From positions 1 through 22,388 of the forward strand of contig VHCC01000007.1 in NCBI GenBank assembly GCA_016882185.1: 22,388 nucleotides of DNA. The letters run 5' to 3'. Position 1 is the stretch's first letter. Every line of letters begins with the position of its first letter. Shown piece after piece: positions 7,588 to 14,711 of the stretch. The position numbers and the translations under genes were made by a program. The notes under the pieces are model-generated. The model saw only the letters and a list, made by a program, of their open reading frames with translations, did not search any database and had not been told where the DNA came from. The stretch comes from Candidatus Pelagibacterales bacterium (GTDB lineage: Bacteria; Pseudomonadota; Alphaproteobacteria; Pelagibacterales; Pelagibacteraceae).

Positions 7588-8346
7588 CCAAATCTTCTTC
7601 TTAACAAGATAAACCAAAACAGTAAGAATTAATAAATAAATTACAGTTTTAAAGCCAAGTCTCTTTCTAGCTTCTAAATGGGGTTCTGAAGCCCAAGTTA
7701 AAAAAGTCGTCACATCTTTTGCAAGTTGCTCTTGCGTTGCTACGGTTCCGTCTGAATAATTTACAGAGTCTTTATTTAATGGTTTTGCCATTTTAATTTT
7801 ATTGCCTGCCATATATTTATTATAATAAACCCCGTCCTCGAGTTTTACATTTTTAGGAGGCTTATCGTCATAACCCATTAGAACAGAATAAATATAATCT
7901 GCCCCCCCTGCTCGAGCTTTCACTAAAACTGACATATCCGGAGGATATGCACCGCCGTTTGCAGCTCTTGCGGCTTTTTCATTAGCGAAAGGACTGACAA
8001 ATTTATCAGATGGTTTTCCCGGTCTTTTAAACATTTCTCCGTTATCGTTAGGTCCATCTAAAACTTCAACTTTTGATGCTATAGCCTTTACCTCTTCCTC
8101 TGAAAAACTAGGACCGCCAACTTCAGATAAATTACGATAACTTAAAAGATTCATTGAGTGACAGGACGCACAAACTTCTGTGTATACTTGGTAGCCTCTT
8201 TGAAGTGAGGCTCTTTCAAATTTTCCAAAGAACCCGTTAAAAGACCAATTTAGTGTCAAAAGTTTTTCTTGTTTCTCAGCAGAAAATGAATCGTTAGTAA
8301 AAAAATTTAACAGCAAAAAAGTTAAAATTAACTTCTTCAAAAACAT
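7564..8346 (-). CDS. petC: Cytochrome c1 of the bc1 complex
   Basis: Heme c subunit of ubiquinol-cytochrome c reductase; takes electrons from the Rieske centre and passes them to soluble cytochrome c in the periplasm. The 260-residue protein has a cleavable Sec signal (about 1-22, FLKKLILTFLLLNFF core, cut near FSA), the covalent heme site CASCH at 59-63, the YNKYMAGNKIKM segment with Met186 as probable axial ligand, and one C-terminal anchor at about 234-248 followed by positive residues. All redox ligands are present. Its start shares one base with the petB stop. The 3' end overlaps convergent ychF by 24 bases. Confidence 0.97.
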   Translation of the reverse strand: MFLKKLILTFLLLNFFTNDSFSAEKQEKLLTLNWSFNGFFGKFERASLQRGYQVYTEVCASCHSMNLLSYRNLSEVGGPSFSEEEVKAIASKVEVLDGPNDNGEMFKRPGKPSDKFVSPFANEKAARAANGGAYPPDMSVLVKARAGGADYIYSVLMGYDDKPPKNVKLEDGVYYNKYMAGNKIKMAKPLNKDSVNYSDGTVATQEQLAKDVTTFLTWASEPHLEARKRLGFKTVIYLLILTVLVYLVKKKIWSRVEPKV

Positions 8347-9647
8347 TAAAAAAGCTTAAAAGTTTTAATTTTGCCTTGTTTTTTCCATTGTTCAAACTCA
8401 TGAATACTATTTGGCATAGGCAAAGGTTTTTCAATTAAAGAAACTAAAGGTGCTATAATCAAGAAAAACAAAAACCAATATGCAGTCCCAACTCTGCCAA
8501 TAAGAAGATATATTCCTTCAGCAGGCATACCTCCGACATACATTAATATAAAAAAATCTAAAACAAATAAAAAAACAAATTGTTTCCATATTGGTCTAAA
8601 AACTGAAGATCTAATTTTTGATAAATCTAGCCAAGGTAATAAACCTAAAATCGCAATGCTACTTACCATCGCAATGACTCCCATTAATTTATCTGGAATG
8701 CTTCTTAAAATTGCATAAAAAGGCAAAAAATACCACTCAGGTACAATATGCGCTGGAGTTACCAATGGATCAGCTGGAATATAATTATCAGGATGACCAA
8801 GATAGTTTGGTGCGTACATTGTTATAATTACGAATGCGAACAAAAAAATTAACATTGCAAATAAATCTTTGCTAGTGGTGAAAGGAGCAAAACTTACTGT
8901 GTCCCTTGTATCTTTTGGCTCAATACCAGAAGGATTATTTGAGCCAACTATATGTAAAGCGATAACGTGAAAAATGACAATTCCTAATATTCCAAAAGCA
9001 ATTAACCAATGAAGAACATAAAAACGATTTAAGGTAGCATCCCCCACAGCATAGTCACCCCATAACCAAGTTACTATAGACTCTCCAACGAAAGGTACTG
9101 CTGAAAATAAATTTGTTATAACTGTTGCTCCCCAATAGCTCATTTGACCCCATGGCAATGTATAACCAAGAAAAGCTGTAGCCATCATTAAGAAAAATAT
9201 TACAATTCCAATTAGCCACATCAACTGTCTGGGTTCTTTATATGAACCGTAATACAATCCTCTAAAGATATGAATATAAACTGCTATGAAAAAAAAGGAG
9301 GCAAAATTCATATGCATGTACCTTATTAACCAACCAAAATTTACATCTCTCATAATTTTTTCTACTGACTCAAATGCCTCTGAAGAAGAAGGTTTATAGT
9401 GCATACCTAAGACTAGACCTGTAACTATTAAAAAAATTAAACAGATCATTAGAATTCCGCCTAAACTCCAAAGATAACTTAAATTTTTAGGGACCTGAAA
9501 ATCTAAATATTCGTATTTAAACATTCTAAATATTGGAAGACGATTATCTATCCAACCGACAACTCCTTTGAATGGAGACCCACCTACTTTATTTGTATGA
9601 ACTGGTTTATATTCAGCGCTAGTATTTTCTAAATTTTTATCACTCAT
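8346..9647 (-). CDS. petB: Cytochrome b of the bc1 complex
   Basis: Membrane core of complex III, holding the bL and bH hemes and both quinone sites. The 433-residue protein has about eight hydrophobic segments. The heme ligands show as two His pairs each 14 residues apart: His112 (YMHMN) with His126 (YIHIF), and His213 (VLHWL) with His227 (FHVIA). The Qo-site motif PEWY is at 303-306. It has the bacterial N-terminal extension of about 45 residues before the first amphipathic helix (DNRLPIFRMF). petA lies 9 bases upstream and petC overlaps downstream by one base, so the order petA-petB-petC is a standard operon. Confidence 0.98.
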   Translation of the reverse strand: MSDKNLENTSAEYKPVHTNKVGGSPFKGVVGWIDNRLPIFRMFKYEYLDFQVPKNLSYLWSLGGILMICLIFLIVTGLVLGMHYKPSSSEAFESVEKIMRDVNFGWLIRYMHMNFASFFFIAVYIHIFRGLYYGSYKEPRQLMWLIGIVIFFLMMATAFLGYTLPWGQMSYWGATVITNLFSAVPFVGESIVTWLWGDYAVGDATLNRFYVLHWLIAFGILGIVIFHVIALHIVGSNNPSGIEPKDTRDTVSFAPFTTSKDLFAMLIFLFAFVIITMYAPNYLGHPDNYIPADPLVTPAHIVPEWYFLPFYAILRSIPDKLMGVIAMVSSIAILGLLPWLDLSKIRSSVFRPIWKQFVFLFVLDFFILMYVGGMPAEGIYLLIGRVGTAYWFLFFLIIAPLVSLIEKPLPMPNSIHEFEQWKKQGKIKTFKLF

Positions 9648-9656
9648 TATTTTTAA

Positions 9657-10184
9657 CTATCCTAATTTAATCTTATTATCTCCAACAAATTCATAGTTTG
9701 GAACCTCTAAATTTGCTGGTGCAGGACCTTTTCTGATTCTGCCTGAACTATCATAATGAGAACCATGACAAGGACAGAACCATCCACCTGCATATTCTCC
9801 CTTTCCGCTTATAGGGACACATCCTAAATGAGTACATACACCGACAAGAACTAACCATTCAGATTTTTTTACTCTTTTATTATCAGGTTGAGGATCTTTA
9901 AGTTCCTTAAGATCAACCTTTTCGGCATTTAAAATTTCTTCTTTAGTTCTTCTTTTTACAAAAACTGGTTTTCCTCTCCATAAAACAGTTATTTCTTGCC
10001 CCTCTTTAATTTTAGATAAATCTACTTCAATAGAAGCCAGTGCTTTTACTGATGCGTCTGGACTCATTTGATTTACAATTGGCCAAACCGCTGCTCCCAC
10101 TCCAACTGCACCAACAGCAGTTGTTGCAACGGTTAAGAAATCTCTTCTATTTTTTTTCTCTGAATTATTGTTATTTTCTAACAT
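9657..10184 (-). CDS. petA: Rieske iron-sulfur subunit of the bc1 complex
   Basis: Carries the [2Fe-2S] cluster that takes the first electron from ubiquinol. The 175-residue protein starts with a twin-arginine signal-anchor (RRDFL at 13-17, then a hydrophobic stretch to about residue 38), matching the known Tat export of bacterial Rieske proteins. Cluster ligands are in CTHLGC (117-122) and CPCHGS (137-142), including the two His residues and the disulfide cysteines; GPAP follows at 153-156. It is the first gene of the minus-strand petABC operon; 76 bases separate it from divergent trmL. Confidence 0.98.
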   Translation of the reverse strand: MLENNNNSEKKNRRDFLTVATTAVGAVGVGAAVWPIVNQMSPDASVKALASIEVDLSKIKEGQEITVLWRGKPVFVKRRTKEEILNAEKVDLKELKDPQPDNKRVKKSEWLVLVGVCTHLGCVPISGKGEYAGGWFCPCHGSHYDSSGRIRKGPAPANLEVPNYEFVGDNKIKLG

Positions 10185-10260
10185 AACTATTTAATTTAAT
10201 TATTTCTAAACTATTCTCTTTTCCATAGCCAGAATGACGCATAAATAATAAATTTCTTTT
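10185..10260. promoter_or_regulatory. Shared divergent control region between petA and trmL
   Basis: This 76-base gap must hold the promoters for petABC (minus) and trmL-hemF-greA (plus), since both operons start here. It is very AT-rich. AT boxes such as TAAATA (10242-10247) lie at a reasonable distance from the trmL ATG, but I could not find a convincing -35/-10 pair on either strand, nor a clear operator palindrome. Both operons feed respiration (bc1 complex; HemF for heme), so coordinated control is conceivable, but this is inference. Confidence 0.4.
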
Positions 10261-10716
10261 ATGTATAATATTGCATTATTTCAACCAGATATTCCTCAAA
10301 ATACAGCTGCAACCATAAGATTGTGCGCATGTTTAAATGCTACTCTGGAAATAATTGAACCCTGTGGATTTCAATTTAATGAAAAAAAACTAAAAAGCAT
10401 TTACATGGATTATTATGAAAAATGTAAAATTATAAGACATTTATCATTTGAAGATTTTATTGAAACTAAAAATAATAAAAGAATAATTTTATTAACAACT
10501 AAAGCAAAAAAAATTTATTATAATTTTCAATTTAAGAGCGATGACACAATTTTATTTGGAAGAGAAAGCGCCGGAGTTCCAGACTCTGTACATAAAATTG
10601 TTAATGAAAGATTAAAAATTCCTATCTTTAAAGATACTAGATCTTTGAATGTTGTCACTTCTGTTTCTATTGTGTTATCTGAAGCGCTAAGGCAAAATAA
10701 TTACTATAATATTTAA
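10261..10716 (+). CDS. trmL: tRNA (cytidine/uridine-2'-O)-methyltransferase TrmL
   Basis: SPOUT-class enzyme that 2'-O-methylates the wobble base of tRNA-Leu in E. coli. The 151-residue protein shows the three SPOUT motifs: NTAATIRLCACL at 14-25, the SAM-knot segment FGRESAGVP at 99-107, and RSLNVVTSVSIVLSEALRQ at 127-145. Length is that of the minimal TrmL fold with no RNA-binding extension. The ATG at 10261 gives the family N-terminus (MYNIALFQPDIPQN). hemF overlaps its stop by one base, so the two are coupled. Substrate specificity is by family only. Confidence 0.94.
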   Translation: MYNIALFQPDIPQNTAATIRLCACLNATLEIIEPCGFQFNEKKLKSIYMDYYEKCKIIRHLSFEDFIETKNNKRIILLTTKAKKIYYNFQFKSDDTILFGRESAGVPDSVHKIVNERLKIPIFKDTRSLNVVTSVSIVLSEALRQNNYYNI

Positions 10717-11561
10717 TGATAAATTTAAATTTTGAAGAAAAAAAAATTGCAGCTGAAAATTGGTTTAAAAATCTTAGAAATTCTATTTGTGCAGAATTTG
10801 AAAAAATTGAGTACCTAAAATCTAAAAAAAAAAAACTTTTTAAAAAAAATAGCTGGAAAGCTGGAGGAAATTCAAAAGGCGGTGGCACTTTCGCATTAAT
10901 TGAAAATGGATCTGTTTTTGAAAAGGTAGGAGTTAATATTTCGACAATCTCAGGAAAATTTCATAAACAATTTAGGAGAAAAATTCCTGGCGCTTTAAAT
11001 AATCCTAATTTTTGGGCCTCTGGAATATCCGTTGTAGCTCACATGAAAAATCCAAAAGTTCCTGCATTTCATTTTAATACAAGATTTATAGTTACCTCAA
11101 AATCTTGGTTTGGTGGTGGAATGGATATGACGCCTTCAATTAAAGACTTAAAACAAAAAAAGTATTTTCATAAAGAAATTAAAAAAATGTGCAATCTTCA
11201 TGATAAAAATTATTACTCCCAACATAAGAAAAATTGCGATCAATATTTTTATTTACCTCATAGAAATGAACCTAGAGGAGATGGCGGAATATTTTACGAT
11301 TATCTTAATTCCAAGAATTGGAATAAAGATTTTAATTATACAAAAGATGTAGGAATAACTTTTTTAAAAATATCTTCTAGAATAATTCAAAAAAAAATGT
11401 TTCTAAAATGGAATGATAAAGATAAAGAAAAGCAATTAATTAAAAGAGGAAGATATGTTGAATTTAATTTGCTATATGATCGAGGTACAAAATTTGGTTT
11501 AAATACCAATGGTAATATTGATGCTATTTTTATGTCGCTTCCTCCAATTGCAAAATGGTAA
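10716..11561 (+). CDS. hemF: Oxygen-dependent coproporphyrinogen III oxidase
   Basis: Converts coproporphyrinogen III to protoporphyrinogen IX using O2, a late heme step. The 281-residue protein carries the family motifs: GGNSKGGG at 50-57, HMKNPKVPAFHFNTRF at 109-124, GGGMDMTP at 133-140, PHRNEPRGDGG at 181-191 and the C-terminal signature GRYVEFNLLYDRG followed by MSLPP. Use of the aerobic form fits an oxygen-respiring marine bacterium. It starts within the trmL stop codon (TAATG) and ends 8 bases before greA. A 12-base A tract at 10824-10835 encodes four lysines near residue 37-40, without breaking the frame. Confidence 0.97.
   Translation: MINLNFEEKKIAAENWFKNLRNSICAEFEKIEYLKSKKKKLFKKNSWKAGGNSKGGGTFALIENGSVFEKVGVNISTISGKFHKQFRRKIPGALNNPNFWASGISVVAHMKNPKVPAFHFNTRFIVTSKSWFGGGMDMTPSIKDLKQKKYFHKEIKKMCNLHDKNYYSQHKKNCDQYFYLPHRNEPRGDGGIFYDYLNSKNWNKDFNYTKDVGITFLKISSRIIQKKMFLKWNDKDKEKQLIKRGRYVEFNLLYDRGTKFGLNTNGNIDAIFMSLPPIAKW
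10824..10835 (+). repeat. 12-base poly(A) tract inside hemF
   Basis: Twelve A in a row encode four lysines near residues 37-40 of the heme enzyme. It is the longest homopolymer noticed in the window, and the reading frame is kept. Confidence 0.9.
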
Positions 11562-11569
11562 AATTATAA

Positions 11570-12046
11570 ATGGAAAAAGAACCAATTACTCCTCAGGGGT
11601 TGGAAAAGATTAAAATTGAATTACAAGAAAGAATTTCTGTAATTAGACCAAAAATTGTCAATGCTATTTCTGAAGCAAGGGCTCATGGTGATCTTAAAGA
11701 AAATGCTGAGTATCATGCAGCAAAGGAGGAGCAAGGACACAATGAAAGAAGAATTCAAGAAATCGAAACAACAATTGCAACGGCTAATATTGTAGATGTT
11801 ACAAAAATTAAAAATGATAACAAAGTAATATTTGGAGCAACAATTTTTTTGCTAGATATGGAAACTAATGAAAAAAAAAAATACAAAATTGTCGGTAAAG
11901 ATGAAGCAAATGCAAAAGAAGGTCTATTATTCTATAAATCTCCAATTGCTTTAGAACTGGTCTCAAAACATACTGGTGACTTTGTATCTGTCAAAACTCC
12001 AACGGGAGAAAAAAACTATGAAATTATTGAAGTTAAATATATCTAA
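11570..12046 (+). CDS. greA: Transcription elongation factor GreA
   Basis: Rescues backtracked RNA polymerase by stimulating cleavage of the nascent RNA in the secondary channel. The 158-residue protein has the N-terminal coiled coil (about 1-75) with the acidic tip DLKENAEYHAAKE at 41-53, whose Asp41 and Glu44 place the catalytic Mg, and the C-terminal FKBP-like domain (about 85-158) ending with the SPIALELVSK and TPTGEKNYEI segments. Length is typical. It lies 8 bases after hemF as the last gene of trmL-hemF-greA and faces cca tail to tail with 7 bases between the stops. An 11-base A tract (11871-11881) sits inside the gene. Confidence 0.98.
   Translation: MEKEPITPQGLEKIKIELQERISVIRPKIVNAISEARAHGDLKENAEYHAAKEEQGHNERRIQEIETTIATANIVDVTKIKNDNKVIFGATIFLLDMETNEKKKYKIVGKDEANAKEGLLFYKSPIALELVSKHTGDFVSVKTPTGEKNYEIIEVKYI
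11871..11881 (+). repeat. 11-base poly(A) tract inside greA
   Basis: Eleven A encode the end of a Glu codon plus three lysines in the C-terminal domain of GreA. The frame is kept. Confidence 0.9.
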
Positions 12047-12053
12047 TCTCGAG

Positions 12054-13244
12054 TTAAATATTTTTTAAGTTTAATTTAAAGTTATTTTTAATCCAATAAT
12101 TTTTAAGAAAATCTAATTTTTTTCCAAGTTCTAATCCTTGTTTAAATCCCTTTTTCATTAAAAAATTTCCAGTAATAGGAAATCTTGGGACCTTAAATCT
12201 TTTGATAAATTTCCTATATTTTTTTAAAGTATTTATGTTCATCTCTTTTTTTAGACAAAAAATAAAATTTAAAAAGTCTAAAGCTAAATCTTTTTTATAA
12301 AAATATATTTGTCGCTTAATAATTTGGTAATTGTAAGGCTTTTTTTTAAGAATTTTAAATTCTTTATAAATTAAATTTAGATAATGTTTATCCTTATTAG
12401 ATAACTTAAATTCTCTCAAAAAATGGGATATTGTTTTATCTTTTCCAATTAATAATATTGAAATTAGTTGTATATAACCAAGATTTAATCGTACTTTTTT
12501 ATTTAAGACTTTAACTTTATTTAATCTATTAAAAAATTTTAGTTTGTATACTTTATGAATAACATTTTTAAAATAATTATTATTGATAATATTAAAAAAA
12601 TTTTGATTCTCTAAAATCTTTTTTAACTCTATAAATAATCTTTCTCTTGAAATTAATTTTAAAAACTTAATATTTTTATTAATAATTTTTATAATATTTC
12701 GATCATTAATATTATAATTATAAACTAGTGAAAATCTTATAAACCTTATAATTCTTAAATAATCCTCTTTAATTCTTGATTCTGGATTACCAATAAAATT
12801 AATTTTTTTATTTTTTAAATCTTTTAATCCATTTACAGGATCAAAGATTTTACCAGATTTATCACAATAAATTGCATTAATTGTAAAATCTCTTCTCAAA
12901 GAATCTTCTAACCAATTCTTAGTAAGCTTTATTTCTGTATGTCTACCATCAGGATTTATATCTTTTCTTAATGATGTAATTTCATATTTATAATTTTTAG
13001 ATAAAGCTGTAATCGACCCATATTTAATTGCTAAATCTAAAACTTTATATTTATTTTTGAGTAATATTTTTTTAACTATTTGCGGCTTATAAGTAGTGGC
13101 TAAATCAATATCTGTTGTAAGTTCACCTTCTAATGCTTTTCTTACACAGCCACCGACAAACTGCGTGTGAACTTTTTGACTAGATGGGTTTAAAATGGAA
13201 ATTATTTTTTTATTTTCTTTTGAAAATAAAAATGTTTTTTTCAT
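12054..13244 (-). CDS. cca: CCA-adding tRNA nucleotidyltransferase (class II)
   Basis: Adds or repairs the 3' CCA end of tRNAs. The 396-residue protein has the nucleotidyltransferase head: GGCVRKAL at 31-38, the metal-binding DID at 45-47, DGRHTEI at 99-105, and RRDFTINAIYCD at 117-128, followed by the RIKEDYLRIIRFIRFS helix that begins the neck. The C-terminal half is a diverged, Lys/Asn/Ile-rich helical region. It could also act as a poly(A) polymerase-like relative, but length and the alphaproteobacterial type favour Cca. It is last in the minus-strand group and starts 8 bases after the GNAT gene stop. tRNA-Gln lies just upstream of that GNAT gene. Confidence 0.92.
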   Translation of the reverse strand: MKKTFLFSKENKKIISILNPSSQKVHTQFVGGCVRKALEGELTTDIDLATTYKPQIVKKILLKNKYKVLDLAIKYGSITALSKNYKYEITSLRKDINPDGRHTEIKLTKNWLEDSLRRDFTINAIYCDKSGKIFDPVNGLKDLKNKKINFIGNPESRIKEDYLRIIRFIRFSLVYNYNINDRNIIKIINKNIKFLKLISRERLFIELKKILENQNFFNIINNNYFKNVIHKVYKLKFFNRLNKVKVLNKKVRLNLGYIQLISILLIGKDKTISHFLREFKLSNKDKHYLNLIYKEFKILKKKPYNYQIIKRQIYFYKKDLALDFLNFIFCLKKEMNINTLKKYRKFIKRFKVPRFPITGNFLMKKGFKQGLELGKKLDFLKNYWIKNNFKLNLKNI

Positions 13245-13252
13245 TAAAAATA

Positions 13253-13723
13253 TTAGTATAATTCTATTTTGCCAGAGATTGTATTATTTTTTTCCAATAA
13301 TTTTTTAAATAAAATTTTTTCTTTTCTTACATTTATTGCAAAATATATATTATTATTAATTTCAAAACCAAATTGCCCATAATAATTTAATTCTCCAATT
13401 AGGATAATAAAATTAATATTTTTTGAAGTAATATCACTTATACTTTTGTTTATTAATTCTCGACCTATTCCTCTTCCTTTATATATTTGGTCAACTATTA
13501 AAGGTCCCAACATCAAACCACTCTGGTCTTTTATTTTGCAATTAAAATATCTAATACTTCCTATTATTTTATTACCTTTATAATAAACTTTTGAATACTT
13601 TATATTGGGTATAAGGCCATCTCTTAATCTAAAACTTGGTCTGGCATATCTTCCTGGGCCCAAAACATTTTCTTCAAGTAAAAGAATTTTTTTATTATCT
13701 AATTTTTTTTCTTCTCTAATCAC
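13253..13723 (-). CDS. GNAT-family N-acetyltransferase
   Basis: Acetyl-CoA-dependent transferase of unknown substrate. The 156-residue protein carries the family's acetyl-CoA segment LGPLIVDQIYKGRGIGREL at 72-90, with the pyrophosphate-binding GRGIG, and the late YGQFGF at 115-120 that matches the common YxxFGF motif. The N-terminal segment LGPGRYARPSFRLRDG at 21-36 marks a YhbS-like alphaproteobacterial subgroup. The start is GTG at 13723, giving MIREEKKL; it lies 17 bases after the tRNA-Gln 3' end, with no clear ribosome binding site, so the exact start is uncertain. cca follows after 8 bases. Its link to tRNA genes on both sides may be chance. Confidence 0.85.
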   Translation of the reverse strand: MIREEKKLDNKKILLLEENVLGPGRYARPSFRLRDGLIPNIKYSKVYYKGNKIIGSIRYFNCKIKDQSGLMLGPLIVDQIYKGRGIGRELINKSISDITSKNINFIILIGELNYYGQFGFEINNNIYFAINVRKEKILFKKLLEKNNTISGKIELY

Positions 13724-13740
13724 AATATTTGTTTAAGGCT

Positions 13741-13814
13741 TGGCTGGGGCTCCAGGATTCGAACCTGGGATGGCGGGATCAAAACCCGCTGCCTTACCGC
13801 TTGGCTAAGCCCCA
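13741..13814 (-). tRNA. tRNA-Gln (anticodon UUG)
   Basis: The reverse strand folds as a complete cloverleaf of 74 bases. The acceptor arms TGGGGCT and AGCCCCA pair fully, and the discriminator G is followed by an encoded CCA end (13741-13743). The anticodon stem GCGGG/CCCGC closes the 7-base loop TTTTGAT with anticodon TTG (plus-strand bases 13780-13782), reading CAA and, by wobble, CAG. The T arm is CAGG-TTCGAAT-CCTG. It lies 21 bases after the ispE stop and 17 before the GNAT start on the same strand, so it is probably cut from a longer protein-coding transcript. Confidence 0.97.
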
Positions 13815-13835
13815 ATATTTATTTTAGAGATAAGG

Positions 13836-14711
13836 TTATATTATTTTTGCTTTCCTTATCCAATAACTTTTATAATGTTTTTTTAGAACATAAATAGCTT
13901 TAGCTAGCTGTACGTTATTTTGAAAAATAGCAAAGCAGGCTGATCCACTGCCAGTCATTCTTGCTAATTTACAACCTTTTAATTTCTTTAGTGAAATTAG
14001 TAATTTTAATATGACACTATTATTTTTAAAAGCACTTTGTTCTAAATCATTTCCTTCATAATTTAAGAATTTAAATAAATAATTTAAATTTAAAATATTC
14101 TTCTTTAATAGTGAAATTTTATAATTATTACTTTTTGAAAATATTTTATTGGAAAGGTAAATTTTTTTCGTAGGGTTAAGACAATTTGGGTAAACTAGTA
14201 ACAAATTAAGTTTTGGCTTCTTATTAAATGTATAAATTTTATTACTTGCTCCGTAAAGAAGCTTAAAATTAGTATTTAAACATGGCTCTACATCAGCTCC
14301 TATTTTATTACATATTAAGGAAATTGTTCTTCTTTTTAGATTTAATTTTAATCGCTTATTAAAAAAATTAAGTAAGGCAGAAGCATCCGCTGACCCCCCT
14401 CCCAATCCAGAGCCTAGTGGTAAATTTTTTATAATTTTTATTGTAAATTTATGCGCATTAAATTTTGGATATTTTTTTAATATATCTAATAATTTTAATA
14501 CTGAATTATGAGTGGTACTTATTCCTTTTGAAAATTTTCCTGTAAAAATTATCTGATTATTTGTATTACTAGAAGATATTAAAATTTCGTCGTAAATATC
14601 AAAAAAACAAAATAATGTTTCTATTTGATGATACTTATTTTTTAATTTTTTAATTACTTTTAAATATAAATTAATTTTACCATAAGCCTTAAGACTTGTT
14701 TTTATAAACAT
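13836..14711 (-). CDS. ispE: 4-(cytidine 5'-diphospho)-2-C-methyl-D-erythritol kinase
   Basis: GHMP kinase of the MEP pathway that phosphorylates CDP-methylerythritol toward isoprenoids, including the ubiquinone side chain and undecaprenyl carrier. The 291-residue protein has the KAYGKINLYLKV N-terminus with the conserved Lys of motif 1, the ATP-binding glycine loop PLGSGLGGGSADA at 98-110, NDLEQSAF in the middle and the C-terminal motif MTGSGSACFAIF. All kinase signatures are intact. Its start lies inside the 3' end of the TPR gene (23-base overlap), so the two are co-transcribed; this TPR-ispE pair recurs in alphaproteobacteria. Confidence 0.97.
   Translation of the reverse strand: MFIKTSLKAYGKINLYLKVIKKLKNKYHQIETLFCFFDIYDEILISSSNTNNQIIFTGKFSKGISTTHNSVLKLLDILKKYPKFNAHKFTIKIIKNLPLGSGLGGGSADASALLNFFNKRLKLNLKRRTISLICNKIGADVEPCLNTNFKLLYGASNKIYTFNKKPKLNLLLVYPNCLNPTKKIYLSNKIFSKSNNYKISLLKKNILNLNYLFKFLNYEGNDLEQSAFKNNSVILKLLISLKKLKGCKLARMTGSGSACFAIFQNNVQLAKAIYVLKKHYKSYWIRKAKII

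Noticed and set aside
10667..10888. Minus-strand open frame across the trmL-hemF junction
   Set aside because: Overlaps two well-supported coupled genes; the Phe-rich product only mirrors the poly(A) and Lys codons of hemF.
12031..12061. Ten-base direct repeat AGTTAAATAT and palindrome CTCGAG between greA and cca, as terminator or site
   Set aside because: The palindrome is only 6 bases and does not extend. The repeats are AT-rich and one copy lies in the greA coding end, so chance is the simplest explanation.
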